A DNA stretch of 64,000 bases from positions 558,001 to 622,000 of the forward strand of contig CAVQEJ010000001.1 of NCBI GenBank assembly GCA_963711505.1, given 5' to 3'. Below the pieces are notes generated by a model. It saw only the letters and a list, made by a program, of their open reading frames with translations. It searched no databases and was not told the DNA's origin. Numbering within the stretch: the first letter of the stretch is position 1; each line of letters opens with the position of its first letter. A program made the translations under genes and the position numbers. This DNA is from JAGWRA01 sp963711505. GTDB taxonomy: Bacteria; Acidobacteriota; Vicinamibacteria; Vicinamibacterales; CAVVIG01. Positions 7,908-19,542 of the stretch are shown one piece after another.

Positions 7908-10642
7908 TCAGGCCTTCCGCCCGCCGGCATCGAGCACCGACCGGATGCGGCGGCCGAGCACCTGCGGCGTGAACGGCTTCTCCAGGAACTGGAGCCCCTG
8001 TTCCAGCACGCCGTGCTGCAGAATGGCGTCGTCGGTATAGCCGGACATGTAGAGGGCCTTGACGTCCGGCCGATCGGCGAGGAGCTGCTGCGCGAGATCG
8101 CCGCCGCTCATGCCGGGCATGATGACGTCGGTCAGCAGCAGGTCGATCGTTCCCTGATGGTGCTTCGACACCAGCAGGGCGGTCGCGCCATCGCGGGCCT
8201 CGAGCACGGTGTAGCCGAGCGCGCCGCAGCGCGCGGGCCGACATCTGCCGCAGCGCGTCATCGTCTTCGACGAGCAGCAGTGTCTCGGTGCCGCGTTCGA
8301 CGGGCGCTTCTTCGACCGGCGGCGCCACCGCGAGCTGGCTGACCTTCGGCCGCGGGAAAGTAGATCTTGAACGTCGTGCCGTGGCCGGGCTCGCTGTACA
8401 CCCAGATGTGTCCCTGGCTCTGGTTGACGATGCCGTACACGGTGGCGAGGCCCAGACCGGTGCCGCGGCCGACCACCTTCGTCGTGAAGAACGGCTCGAA
8501 GATCTGCGACGCCGTCTCACGGTCCATGCCGACGCCGGTGTCGTGCACGGCCATCAGCACGTGCGGGCCCGGCGTCACGTCGGTGTGGCGGGCGGTGTAG
8601 GACGCACCGAGGCCGGTGTTGGCGGTCTCGATGGTCAGCGTGCCACCCTGCGGCATGGCGTCGCGCGCGTTCGCCGCCAGGTTCATCAGCACCTGTTCGA
8701 TCTGGCTCGCGTCCACCTTCACCGTCCGCAGGTTCGGCGCCAGGGCCAGCACCAGCGTGATGTCCTCGCCGATGAGCCGGCGGATCAACTTCGCCGCATC
8801 GGAGATCAGGTCGTTCAGATCGACCAGTGTCGGCTGCAGCACCTGCTTCCGGCCGAAGGCCAGGAGCTGGCGCGTGAGCTGCTCGGCCCGGCGTCCGGCG
8901 CCCTGGATCTGTTCGACTTCCTCGCGTGCCGGGTCGCCCGGCGGGAAGCGCTCGAGCAGCATCTCCGCATAGCCGAGAATCGGCGTCAGCAGGTTGTTGA
9001 AGTCGTGGGCGACGCCGCCCGCCAGCCGGCCGATCACCTCGAGCCGCTGGCTCTGGCGCAGCTGCTCCTCGAGCAGGCGCCGCTCGGTGAGATCCAGCAC
9101 GAAGGCGACCGACGTCTCGGGTGCGCCGTGGATTGTCGTGACGCCCACCAGGACGGGCACGCGCGTACCGTCTTTCCGCACGTACTCCTTCTCCCGGGGT
9201 GGCACCACGCCGGCCTGCGCGCAGCTCGGCCAGCGCCTGCTCGTCCGAGGCATGGTACTCGGGCGGCGTCAGCTGCCGCCAGGTCACGCGGCGGTCCAGC
9301 AGCTCCTCGCGCGTGTAGCCGATCAGCTGGCAGAACGCCGGGTTGACGTCGATGACCTCGCCGCCCACGCGTCCGACGACGATGCCGATCAGGTTCGCCT
9401 CGTACAGCGCCCGCAGCCTCGCTTCGGTCGCGTGCAGGTTCTGCTCGGCCTCCTTCCGCCGCGTGATGTCCTCCACCACCGAAATGAAGTAGTCCGGGGT
9501 GCCATCGTCGGTTCGCACGAGCGACGACGTGAGGTTGACCCAGACGGCCTGGCCATCCCGCCGGAGGTACCGCTTCTCGTGCGCCCACGACCCGACCCGC
9601 CCGGCCAGCATGTCGTCGACGCTGGCGATCTGCTGGTCCAGATCGTCCGGGTCGGTGAGATCGCGGAAGTTCAGCTGTCAGCAGCTCCTCGCGCGTGTAA
9701 CCGACGATGTCGCAGAACTTGCGGTTGACGCGGATCCAGCGGCCGTCCGGCGACAGATGCGCGATGCCCACCGCGGCCTGCTCGAACGTAGCGAGGAAGT
9801 GGCTCTCCGCGCGACGCTGGCGCTCGGTCCGTTCCTGCAGTGAGATCGCGTTGCGCCAGACGATCGCCGAGAAGAGCAGGATCGTGAGCAGCGCGAACAG
9901 GGCCGTGCCGAATCCGGTGTCGTACCAGCCGGCCCGCTCGCCGAGCAGCCGCACCCAGCCGAGCCCGAGCGGCACGAGCAGGCCGGCGACGAGCAGGCGC
10001 CGCGCGACGGGACCGCCAGGATTCTCCCGCGACATCGCCGAGACCAGCCGCGACGGCGGCGAGAGGGCGAAGATGGCCACCGAGCAGCCGAGAAAGGCGA
10101 GCGACGCCTCGAGCGACATCGCCGCCTGTGCGGCGAGGCCGGTACGGGCGCTCGATGTCGTACAGCCGCTCGATCACCCCGAGCATCGACACGACCGCGA
10201 TCGCCAGGTTGAGAAGGTTCACCAGCCCGGCGTGCCGGCGCACCGCCACCAGCAGCATGGTCGCGGTGAGCAGCAGGAAGACGAACGCCGTCATCGGCGC
10301 CATGCCCGCGCCCGTCGCCGGGCCGACCGCGAGCCAGCGATCGATGTCGACGGCGGGCGTCAGGAAGTACGCCGCCAGCGACGCCAGCGCGATCGCCCCG
10401 ACGAGCGTCGACAGCACCTGAACCGCCAGCCGCACGCGCGAACGGTCCGCCAGCGGCAGCAGGAGCAGCGCGATGCCGCTCAGCGCGAAGGCGAACGCCG
10501 CGTGCGGCCTCATCGCGAGGAGACTGCGGCCATCGGCGAGCATCAGCGTCAGCGTGGCCGCCGGTACGCCGATCGCCACGAGGCCGCCGAGCCTCGCCAG
10601 GCGGAGTGATCTTGGTGGATCGAGCGGTTCGGTGGGCGTCAT
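7908..10642 (-). CDS. Hybrid sensor histidine kinase: membrane sensor, PAS domains, kinase, receiver (multiple frameshifts)
   Basis: About 911 residues from ATG 10642 (MTPTEPLDPPR). The N-terminal third has six to eight hydrophobic helices. PAS domains follow (FLATFEQAAVGIAHLSPDG; ALYEANLIGIVVGRVGG; a third ends in VLDLTERRLLEEQ). The kinase core has the phosphoacceptor His in GGVAHDFNNLLTPILG, the N box (LMNLAANARDA) and G boxes (DTGVGMD, GTGLGLATVYGI). The C-terminal receiver has ETLLLVEDDDALRQ and the phosphoacceptor Asp in LLLTDVIMPGMSG. The frame shifts near 10140, 9677, 9222, 8356 and 8232, but coding continues each time. With no separate regulator nearby, it probably relays to a distant partner. 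Confidence 0.8.
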
Positions 10643-10988
10643 GGCTCGACCTGGAATGACAGGCGGCGCGCGCATGACGGAGGGGAGCCCTCGGGGGGCC
10701 GAGGTCGTGCGCCGAGCGACGAGAGGCACGAACCCGGGTCATGCGATCCATCGCCGCGCCAAGCGTGCGGCGGTCAAACAGCCGACGAATACGGGAAGAC
10801 GATCGCCCTCACTCGTTCACTATGTGCCGTCGGCACGGGCGGCGCAAGCTGTCAGCGTGTCGTCGTTTCGATTTCGTGCATCGGCCGATCAAGGATGAAA
10901 CAGATGTCCCGTGTTCACCGATGCGTGGAGTCGTGGTGAAGGAGGGGCGGGCATCCGGCGACGCCGGCGGATGGGTGACGCGCCGGCG
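10643..10988. other. Intergenic region, nothing recognised
   Basis: 346 bases between the start of the histidine kinase and the end of the amine oxidase gene. Open frames here lack ribosome-binding sites and plausible protein sequence. It presumably holds the kinase promoter. No repeat array was seen. Confidence 0.4.
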
Positions 10989-12332
10989 TCAGCTGCGTCC
11001 TGCCAGCAGCGCGATCTCGGCGGCCGCCCGGCGGCCGCTCTCGACGGCGCCGTTCATGTAGCCCTGCCACCGCAGGCTGGTGTGCTCTCCTGCGAACACG
11101 AGGCGTCCCGCCGGCCTCGCCAGCCAGTGATGCAGCTCGACCGGATATCCCGGATCGATGAACGCATAGCCGCCGCGCGCCCAGGGATCGCGATCCCACG
11201 AAATCGACCGCCAGCCGGTGAGCCGCGCGCCGCCCGCGCCGAGCCACTGCAGCTCGTCGACGAGCGCCGCGGGCCCGCCGCGGCGCAGCAGCGCCTGCGT
11301 GTCGCGGCTCGCCGATCCGCCGGCGAGCAGCGTCAGCACGGCATGGCGGCCCCGCTGATCCTCGCTGGCATCCCAGGCTGCACCAATCGGCAGCGGCGTG
11401 CCCCAGGCGCGCGGTTCGCGGGCCCGCCGCCAGAACGGCCGGTCGAATTGCAGCAGCGTCTTCGTCGCCCGGCCGTACTTCAACGAGCGGATCGCGCGCT
11501 GCTGCGCCTCGGGCAGCGCCGGCCTGATGACGATGGACGCAAGGAGAGGAGCGGGGATGGCGAGGACGAGCCAGTCGGCGGTGGCCTTCGACAGCGAACC
11601 GTTCCGATCGCGCACGGTGACGGTTACCGACGATCGGCGGCGAGCGACGCGCACGATCTCGTGCTGCAGATGGAGGCGGCGCCCCAGCGGTGCGGCGAGC
11701 GCCGTTGCGAGCCGGTCGTTGCCGCCGGCGATCCGGAACAGGCCGCCGTCGCCCGCGGCCTCGCTCGACGTCATCTGATCGACGAGCGCGAGCAGCGAGA
11801 GCTCCGTCGGGTCGGCGAGAAAGAAGCCGCGCAGCCCCCACGCCATCGCGCGCAGCTCGTCGCCCGCCTGCGACCGGGCGAGCCAGGCGTCGACCGACTG
11901 CCGCGCGATGGCCTCCACGACTCCAGACGTCCACTGCTGTTCGGCCAGCCGGTAGGTGCGCACGAGCGGTTCGAGCGCCGCGGCCAGTGCCTCCCAGCTC
12001 TTCCAGCCGCGCGCCGGCCGCAGGCGGCCGTCGCGGCCGCGCTGCACCTGCCCCCACCCCGTACGCAGGATCGGCACCAGCGGCAGCCCGAGCGAGCGGG
12101 CCAGATCGCGGATCTCGTGCTGGGCCTCGTCGATGAGGTCGGCGCCCGCCTCGCCGTGCTGTCCGGCGGCGAAGCCGTCGCGCAGCGTCCAGACCCGGCC
12201 GCCGACGCGGTCGCGCGCTTCGAAGACGGTGACCCGGGCGCCGCGATCGTGCAGGTCGTGCGCGGCGCTCAGCCCGGCCAGGCCGGCGCCGGCCACGATG
12301 ACGGACGTGCCGCGCAGGGAAGGTGAGGACAT
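10989..12332 (-). CDS. FAD-dependent amine oxidase family protein
   Basis: A 447-residue flavoprotein. The N-terminus has the dinucleotide-binding motif VIVAGAGLAGLSAAHDL and the second glycine motif of monoamine oxidases, RVGGRVWT. The C-terminal FAD contact is GRLVFAGEHTSLRWQGYMNG, typical of the monoamine oxidase/polyamine oxidase family. ATG 12332 (MSSPSLRG) was chosen because it places the Rossmann motif at the normal distance; an upstream ATG at 12371 is also open. Neither has a strong SD. A heptamer array lies just upstream, so the two ends of this intergenic region are unusual. Substrate unknown; an amine or carotenoid-like compound are both possible for this superfamily. Confidence 0.85.
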   Translation of the reverse strand: MSSPSLRGTSVIVAGAGLAGLSAAHDLHDRGARVTVFEARDRVGGRVWTLRDGFAAGQHGEAGADLIDEAQHEIRDLARSLGLPLVPILRTGWGQVQRGRDGRLRPARGWKSWEALAAALEPLVRTYRLAEQQWTSGVVEAIARQSVDAWLARSQAGDELRAMAWGLRGFFLADPTELSLLALVDQMTSSEAAGDGGLFRIAGGNDRLATALAAPLGRRLHLQHEIVRVARRRSSVTVTVRDRNGSLSKATADWLVLAIPAPLLASIVIRPALPEAQQRAIRSLKYGRATKTLLQFDRPFWRRAREPRAWGTPLPIGAAWDASEDQRGRHAVLTLLAGGSASRDTQALLRRGGPAALVDELQWLGAGGARLTGWRSISWDRDPWARGGYAFIDPGYPVELHHWLARPAGRLVFAGEHTSLRWQGYMNGAVESGRRAAAEIALLAGRS

Positions 12333-12387
12333 GCTGTTGGCGCGAAAACACGACGGGCGCGAGCGGCTCATCGCCGCCCGCGCCCCC

Positions 12388-12415
12388 GTAGCCTGTAGCC
12401 CGTAGCCCGTAGCCG
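12388..12415. repeat. Heptamer array (GTAGCCC type)
   Basis: Four exact 7-base units: GTAGCCT, GTAGCCC, GTAGCCC, GTAGCCG. The array ends 7 bases before the last codon of the VPS10-like gene. Confidence 0.75.
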
Positions 12416-12422
12416 ACGACGA

Positions 12423-15400
12423 CTACTTCATCACCCCGGCCGCGTCCGCCTTCACCTTCGCGAGGTCCTTCAGCACGACCTGATAGCGGGTGTAAGCGCT
12501 GGCCGGTACCTTCTGGTCGGCGCCGGTGACCTCACGCTCGATGTTGGAGATCTGGGCGATCAGCACGTTCGGCGTGTAGGGACCGGGCGTGTTGACCAGC
12601 TCGTCAGTACACCTTCTGGATCGCGGCCTTGTCGGCGCCGGCGCTGTCCATCGCCGTGTGGAGCTTGTCGGCGAGCTGCCGCGCCTCGCTCAGCGTGTCG
12701 CGCACCTTCAGCGCGAAGGCGGCCTGCGCGGCCAGGTCGGCCTGCGTGATGCCGGCCTTCGCCACGCGCGGATCGATCTTCACCTGGACGGTCGACGTCT
12801 TCGTGACGTCGCCCACCTTCAGGCGCACGGTGTAGAGGCCGGGCGGCACCATCGGGCCGCCGACGCTCCCCTCGGGCGTGTTCGCCGTCCAGGCGCCGAA
12901 GTAGCGCAGGTCCCACACGAAGCGGTTCATGCCGGCCTTCTTGGGCAGCACGGTCGTGAGCCCGCCGAACCGCCGCGCCATGTACCCGCCGCCGATCTGG
13001 TTGCGTCCGCTGCTCGAGTAGTGACGGACGACGTGGCCGGCGCGGTCGAGAATGTCCAGCGTGAGGTCGCCCGAGGGTACCGACTGCAGCGCGTAGTCGA
13101 GGTAGGCGCCGACCGGCGGATAGGTCGGCCAGCCCGGCTCGTCGACGATCGGCACGTACCGCATGCGGTAGGCGGAGGCCGGCTTGAACAGGAAGACCGA
13201 CTGCGATGCGTCGTAGGCCGGCAACGCACCGGCCGCCATCGGCCGCTTCACCTGCGCCGCCAGCCGCACGTCGTCGTGCATCCGGCCCGCGGCGGCCGTG
13301 GCCGTCCCCTTGTGGAGGCTCGAGCGCGAGCTGTCGCAGCGGCGCGATGTCGTCCATGATCCAGAAGCCGCGCCCCATCGTCGAGATGACGAGGCTGTCG
13401 TCGACCACCTTGATGTCGGTGACGGCGACCGCCGGCAGGTTCTGCTGCAGCGTCTGCCAGTGTCCGCCATTGTCGAACGACACGAAGGCGCCGTACCAGC
13501 GTGCCGGCGTAGAGCAGCCCCTCGACCTTCGGATCCTCGCGGACGATGTGCATCGGGAAGTCGGCCGGGATGCCGTTGGTCCCGTTCGTCAGCAGCTTCC
13601 AGTGCGCGCCGTAGTCGTTCGTCATGTACAGATACGGCTTGTAGTCGCCGAAGTAGATCCGGTAGATCGAGACGTAGGCCGAGCCCTTGCGGTGCGGCGA
13701 GTCCTCGATCGTGTGGACGCGGCCGCCGGTCGGCCCGGGCGGCGTCACGTTCTTCCAGTGCGCGCCGCCATCCCGCGTCACCCACACCGGACCGTCGTTC
13801 GAGCCGGTCCAGATGACGCCCGGCTCCTCGCGCGACGCGCGGATCGTGTACAGCGCGCTGTAGACCTCCTCACCCGTCATGTCGCGCGTGATCGGCTCGC
13901 CGGAGTCGGTCTGTGTCTCCGGCGTGTCGGCCGTCAGGTCGGGGCTGATCTTCTGCCAGTGAATCCCCCTGTCGGTCGTCTTGAACAGGTACTGCGCCCC
14001 GTGGTACACGATGCGCGGGTTGAGTGGATCGACCTCGATCGGACCCTGCCGCACGAAGCGATCGATCTGGGCCTTCGGGTTCAGGCCGTAGCGCTGCTGC
14101 GGGTTGATCCAGTAGAGCTGCTCCTGCCCCGTGTGCGTGTCGTACACCCCGAACTCGCCCTTGCAGTCGCCGTAGACGAAGCGCCCGTCGGGTGACGGCC
14201 GGATCTGGCCGCTCTCGCAGCCGGACGCCTGGCCCCACGCCTGTTCCGGCCGATCCAGCGGCCACGACACCGGCGGCAGGCTCGAGAGGACGACCGTCGA
14301 GTTGTCCTGCTGCGGGCCGTAGACGCGGAAGGGGAACTGCTGGTCGGTGTCGACCATGTAGAACTCGCCGGTGAGCTGGTTCAGGATCGACGACCAGCTC
14401 TTCCCGCCGTCCAGCGTGACGTTCGCCCCGCCGTCGTTGTACTCGACGGCGATCTGCGGGTTGTCCGGGTTGAACCAGATGCCGTGGTTGTCGCCGTGCG
14501 GCGTCTCGACGGTCTGCCACGTCTTCCCGCCGTCGGTCGACTTGTGGAGGCCGAGCTCGCTCACCCAGACCTCGTTCTCGTTCTTCGGATTGACCTCGAC
14601 GTAGTTGAAGTAGAAGGGGCGCGCGCGCAGCCGCTGGCTGTCGTTCCGCAGCTGCCAGGTCACGCCGCCGTCCTCGGAGCGGTACAGCCCGCCCTGCGCG
14701 CCGGGGGCCTCGATCATGGCGTAGACGACCTTCGGATCCGACTGCGCGATGTCGACCCACACCTTGCCGATGAGATCCGTCGGCAGGCCGGCCGTCTCGT
14801 GCGTCCAGTGGTCGCCGCCGTCAATCGTCCGGTAGATGCCGCCGGTCTTCGCCGGGCCGCCGCTGATGATCGTCCAGGGGCGCCGCTGGGTGCGCCAGGC
14901 GCCGGCGATCACGACGTTCGGATCCTCCCAGTTGATCGCGAGCGAGACCGCGCCGGTCTCGTTGTCGATCGCCAGCACGTGCTGCCAGCTCTTTCCGCCG
15001 TCCTTCGTCCGGTAGACGCCCCGCTCGGACGTCCACTTGAACGGGTCGCCGATCGTGGCGACGTAGACGATGTCGGGGTTCTTCGGGTCGATCCGGACCG
15101 AGCCGATCTGCCCGACGTCCTTCAGGCCGGTGAACTGCCAGGTCTTGCCGGCGTCGGTCGACTTGTAGACGCCGCGGCCGAGAATGACGTTGCTGCGGAT
15201 CGCCTCGCTCCCCGTGCCGACGTAGACGATGTCGGGGTTCGAGTCGGAGACGTCGATCGCGCCGATCGAGGGGGTGGACATCTGGCCGTCGCTCACCGGC
15301 TTCCAGGTGATGCCGGCGTCGACCGTCTTCCAGACGCCGCCGCCCGACGCGCCGAGGTAGAAGACGTGGGGCCGCGTGCGCACGCCGGTCGCCGCCGTGA

Positions 15401-15590
15401 CGCGCCCGCCGCGGTTCGGGCCGATCGCCCGCCACGAGAGCTGCTGGTACAGCGACGGGTCGATGAGGACGTTCGGATCGGATTGCGCCGTCAGTCGCGT
15501 GGCGCCGCTCAGGCTGATGAGGGTCACGGCCGCGGCCAGCGTCACGAGGGCGAGCAGGCCACGCCGCACCGTGAGAGGGGTCGTCTTCAT
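12423..15590 (-). CDS. Secreted VPS10/BNR-repeat beta-propeller protein (frameshifted)
   Basis: About 1,056 residues from ATG 15590 (MKTTPLTVRRG), with AAGGATG as SD and a signal peptide ending near RLTAQS. The N-terminal two-thirds carries many Asp-box/BNR turns: GVWKTVDAGITW, GVYKSTDAGKTW, GVYRTKDGGKSW, GIYRTIDGGDHW, GLYRSEDGGVTW, GLHKSTDGGKTW, GPVWVTRDGGAHW. These form the sortilin-type propeller often annotated as glycosyl hydrolase, though no activity is proven. The C-terminal part (LTLDILDRAGHVVRHY, GMNRFVWDLRY) is the standard partner domain. Frame changes occur near 13505, 13310 and 12605; the last puts the end at 12423 (KVKADAAGVMK). It is exported and probably binds or processes polymers. 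Confidence 0.85.
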
Positions 15591-15667
15591 AGGGACATCC
15601 TTGGGGCGAAAAGTCCGGGGACGTTGACGGGCGGACGGCCGCGATCGGGCTGCGGCTCGGACCGCCG

Positions 15668-15685
15668 ATAATAGGCGCCAGTATA
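15668..15685 (-). promoter_or_regulatory. Possible -10 elements for the VPS10-like gene
   Basis: On the minus strand TATACT (15685-15680) and TATTAT (15673-15668) lie 78-95 bases before the start codon. No matching -35 was found. Confidence 0.3.
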
Positions 15686-15790
15686 GCGGCTGGCACCTCA
15701 GCTGTGCGAAGGGCAATTTCCCCCGGGGCCGGGGACCGCGAGAAGGCGACAAGGATGTCGGAACGCGCGCCGGAGCGGGGGCGAACGCGT

Positions 15791-16343
15791 TCAGCGGGCG
15801 TCGGGCTTGCCGGTTTCGACGAACCGCTGGAGCCGCTGGAACTGCAGCTGCAGGACGCGATCGACCGGCGGCGCCCAGGCCTGCAGCCCTCCGGGCGTGT
15901 AGCCGGTCACCCGGTAGGTCAGTTCCAGATGGGTCCGGCCGCCAGCCGCCGGCGTGAGCGTCCAGGTCATGGCGCCGGTAGCGCCCTGATCCTGCAACGG
16001 TCCGAGCGCGCCGCGCATCCGCAGCAGCCTGCCCGGCGCGGCGAACACGACCGTCATGTGCTGGACGCCGCCGCCTGCGTCCAGCCGCTCGCAGAAGCAG
16101 CCGCCCGGCCGCGCGTCGATCGACAGGTGGGTGGCGTCGCCCGAGAACGTGTGGGCCTTGTCCCACCACTGGCCCACGTGGTCGACGAGCGCGCGATAGA
16201 CGTCGGCGGGCTCCGCCGCGATGTCGGCGGTCTCACGGACGGTGAAGCCGTTGGCGGCACTGTCGACCACCACGGCCGCGGGCGGGGGCGGCGGTCAGCG
16301 CCAGGAGACCGGCGAGTGCAAGGCGAGTCACGAGCGGGGTCAT
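15791..16343 (-). CDS. Secreted SRPBCC-family protein (frameshifted after the signal peptide)
   Basis: ATG 16343 follows GGAGGAG and encodes a signal peptide (MTPLVTRLALAGLLALTAAP). One extra base near 16277 then separates it from the mature domain, VVDSAANGFTVRETADIAAE. The domain has the START/SRPBCC layout: VYRALVDHVGQWWDKAHTFSG early, GCFCERL in the middle and RTHLELTYRVTGYTPGG late. Such cavities bind hydrophobic ligands. A signal peptide on an SRPBCC domain is common in this lineage. Ligand unknown. Confidence 0.75.
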
Positions 16344-16441
16344 CGACGGCTCCTCCTGTTGCGGCACGATCCGGAGCGCGGTGGCCGTGGAACGGTCCGG
16401 CGGCGGGCGACCGTCCGGTCGGCGCGCGCCGGGTGCCGGGC

Positions 16442-17004
16442 CTACGGCATCAGCACGTAGCCTTCACCCGCCAGTGTCGACATGACGGTGAGGGCCGAGA
16501 GCCCCAGCTTCACCTGCGGCGCGAGCTCCTTCTTCGCGAAGCCCCGGGCGGCGGCCGTCTGGCCGCAGATGTAGATCGCCACGCCCGCCTGGTGCAGCGC
16601 CTCGAGCAGGCCGAGGTTCGGGTTGTCGGTGTGGTACCGGGTCTGGTAGGCGGCGTTGTTCAGCGCGTCCTTGCCGGCCGGGCCGTGCAGGATGAGCGCC
16701 AGCTTCATGTTCTTCAGCGGCACGCCGTTCTGCGCCTGCATGTTGAGGTAGCGGGCGACGGTGTCGATGTTCCGGTTCAACTCGGACATCGACTTCGCGG
16801 TGCCCGTGACGCTGAACATCACCTTGAAGACGTGGTCGGTCGGCGGCTTGAAGTCGGCGTCGGGCACGGCATACACGGCGCCGTAGCCCTTGATGATCGG
16901 GCCGTCATGCGTGGCCGGCTTGCTCTGGGCGTGCGCGGCGGCCGAGACGAGGAACAGCGACGCGGCGAACAGGGTGATGGCCGGAGACGACGTGATGTGA
17001 TCAA
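16442..17004 (-). CDS. Secreted DsrE-family protein (frameshifted, TTG start)
   Basis: The core from about residue 45 matches DsrE-like proteins: KVMFSVTGTAKSMSELNRNI, a KLALILHGPAGKDAL strand-turn, and a C-terminal GVAIYICGQTAAARG with one Cys. Upstream, the open frame encodes a signal-peptide core (LFAASLFLVSAAAHAQS) but lacks a start; TTG 17004, preceded by GAGGA, gives MITSRRL and needs one frame change near 16980 to join. The exported location and lack of a DsrF/DsrH partner argue against sulfur-relay function and for an unknown periplasmic role. Confidence 0.7.
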
Positions 17005-17061
17005 GGAGATGTCCTCATTTTTCAGTGCGCACGGGGCCCCACCCCCGTGCGCTGCCGTCGG

Positions 17062-17102
17062 CCCTCGACGGACTCAGGCCGACCCTGAGCCTCGTCGAAG
17101 GG
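17062..17102. repeat. REP-like palindrome (CTTCGACGAGGCTCAGG type)
   Basis: CCCTCGACGGACTCAGG (17062-17078) faces CCTGAGCCTCGTCGAAGGG (17084-17102), an imperfect inverted pair. It resembles the widely distributed CCTTCGACAAGCTCAGG palindromes of many GC-rich bacteria and lies 70 bases beyond the FAH gene stop, where it could act as a terminator. Confidence 0.6.
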
Positions 17103-17171
17103 TCGCTTACGCTGCGGATCTTGAAAGACACAGGGGCGCTACTTCGAGTTGCACCCGCCGTCGGCGCCCTC

Positions 17172-18074
<903 letters not shown>

Positions 18075-18121
18075 GGAACCTCTCGAAGCCGGCCAGTCGG
18101 AGCGACGCCGGACGTCATCAT

Positions 18122-18127
18122 TATAAT
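18122..18127 (+). promoter_or_regulatory. Perfect -10 TATAAT placing the transcript start on the ATG
   Basis: TATAAT at 18122-18127 predicts transcription start seven bases after its last base, at 18134, which is the A of the YIP1 start codon. The gene has no SD, so a leaderless mRNA is likely. No -35 match is evident. Confidence 0.6.
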
Positions 18128-18133
18128 GGGGCC

Positions 18134-18649
18134 ATGGCAACCTTCACCGAACGCATCGTCGGCGCGATCAAGCTGAACGTCGCCACCTACGAGGACGTGG
18201 AAGCAGACCAGGCCGCGACCGGACAGGCCATGGGCGTCGTCCTGCTGTCGAGCGTCGCCGCCGGGATTGGCGCGATCGGCATCTTCGGGGCCGGGGGGCT
18301 GGTCCGCGGTGCGGTGAGCGCGCTGGTCGGCTGGTTCGTCTGGGCCTTTCTGACCTTCGTCATCGGGACGCGCCTCCTGCCGGAACCGCAGACGAAGTCG
18401 AACCTTGGCGAGATGCTCCGGACGACCGGCTTCGCCGCGGCGCCCGGGATGCTCCGGATCCTGACGATCGTCCCGTTGCTCGGGCCGCTCGTGGCGATCG
18501 TCTCGGCCCTCTGGATGCTGGCCGCGATGGTCGTCGCCGTGCGCCAGGCGCTCGACTACACGAGCACGCTCCGCGCCGTCGGCGTCTGCGCGATCGGCTT
18601 CCTCATCTATCTCGCCACCGCGTTGCTGTTCCTGCCGTTTGCTGGATAG
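18134..18649 (+). CDS. YIP1-family integral membrane protein
   Basis: A 171-residue protein. The N-terminus ERIVGAIKLNVATYEDVEAD is cytosolic; four to five membrane helices follow, with the conserved loops GTRLLPEPQTKSNLGEMLRTTGFA and the helix APGMLRILTIVPLLGPLV that mark bacterial YIP1-domain proteins. Function unknown, perhaps membrane organisation. The start is fixed by the leaderless-type promoter just upstream. A small hairpin follows the stop (18661-18678). Confidence 0.85.
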   Translation: MATFTERIVGAIKLNVATYEDVEADQAATGQAMGVVLLSSVAAGIGAIGIFGAGGLVRGAVSALVGWFVWAFLTFVIGTRLLPEPQTKSNLGEMLRTTGFAAAPGMLRILTIVPLLGPLVAIVSALWMLAAMVVAVRQALDYTSTLRAVGVCAIGFLIYLATALLFLPFAG

Positions 18650-18956
18650 AACCGGCTCCGCGCGAAGCGGCTTTCGCGACCATTGCACCACGTGTCGATC
18701 TGAGCCAAGCGTTTACTGTTCCCCATAGTCCCTTAGACGACCTCAAAGGGACATAATTGCAGAGCTGAAATTACACGAACACTTACGTTTCGAGCTATAC
18801 TCCAACTCGCTCGTTCCGCTGTTCGTTGTCGTCCGGCTGTCGCGTCTCGCGCTGGCAGGAGCCATCGTAAGTGGTGAATGTCGGCTGTCGAGGCGGCCAC
18901 GTCTGACCCCACCGTCGTCCGCTCAGCACCCTTTCCCAATTTTCATCGGAGGAACC
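18650..18956. other. Intergenic region with weak terminator, promoter and long leader
   Basis: 307 bases. CGCGAA-N6-TTCGCG (18661-18678) may end the YIP1 transcript. A noticeably AT-rich stretch (about 18700-18805) holds the promoter listed separately. From there about 150 bases of untranslated leader precede the next gene. No known riboswitch was recognised. Confidence 0.45.
18771..18801 (+). promoter_or_regulatory. Candidate promoter TTACAC-N19-TATACT
   Basis: TTACAC (18771-18776) and TATACT (18796-18801) lie in an AT-rich patch. Predicted transcription start is near 18808, giving a leader of about 150 bases before ATG 18957. Confidence 0.45.
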
Positions 18957-19520
18957 ATGACCAACTGGATATCCGTGCGCCGCGTGCCGCGCACGCTGGC
19001 CGCGCTGGCCGTGCTCGGCCTCGCCCTGGCCGCCGCGCCGCGCGCCTCGGCGCAGACGGCGGCCACCGGGCCACAGACCTACGCGTCGACGTTGTCTCAC
19101 GCCCAGGTCTCGTACCCCTCGGCGACCGAGGTCGTCATCACCATGCAGGCGACGGGCAATCTGCCCGGTCTGCTCACGCTCACGCTCAACCACGATGCCG
19201 GGTCGACCGACGTGACGTCGGCGACGTGGGCGCTGGCGGTCTCGTACGCGCAGTACTCGGCGCTGCCCGCCGGCACGACGAGCGACGACCCCGACGCGCA
19301 GCCGATGACGCTGGTGAACGAGGGGACGCTCGGCGGCAAGCTCACCGGCGCCACGCTGGTGACCGACGCGAACGGGGCGATCGTCGGCGTCAGCGGCGCG
19401 CAGCTCTTCATCGTCAGCGGCAGCCTGCAGTTCGACGGCGCGGCCGGTGGCGGCTCCATGCAGGCGACGGGCTTCGCGGACTTCGCGACCTCGTCCGGCA
19501 CGTTGAGCCTCAACTTCTAA
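18957..19520 (+). CDS. Secreted protein of unknown function
   Basis: A 187-residue protein with a strong SD (GGAGGAA). The signal peptide MTNWISVRRVPRTLAALAVL ends near RASAQ. The mature part is Thr/Ser/Val-rich and beta-like, with no Cys, and repeats of the form TxxATLVT and GSLQFDGAAGGGSMQATGF. No family recognised. It lies 22 bases upstream of the large MBG-repeat secreted protein and probably shares its transcript, which suggests a surface or matrix role (inference). Confidence 0.75.
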   Translation: MTNWISVRRVPRTLAALAVLGLALAAAPRASAQTAATGPQTYASTLSHAQVSYPSATEVVITMQATGNLPGLLTLTLNHDAGSTDVTSATWALAVSYAQYSALPAGTTSDDPDAQPMTLVNEGTLGGKLTGATLVTDANGAIVGVSGAQLFIVSGSLQFDGAAGGGSMQATGFADFATSSGTLSLNF

Positions 19521-19542
19521 GGCCGGCAGGCTACCGACTCAC

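Noticed and set aside
10911..12326. A 471-codon open frame antisense to the amine oxidase gene
   Set aside because: It is a GC-bias shadow: composition is Arg/Pro/Ala rich with no motif, and the minus strand carries a clear flavoprotein.
18650..18956. Riboswitch in the long leader
   Set aside because: No known aptamer core was recognised by eye; only a promoter and a weak hairpin are supported.
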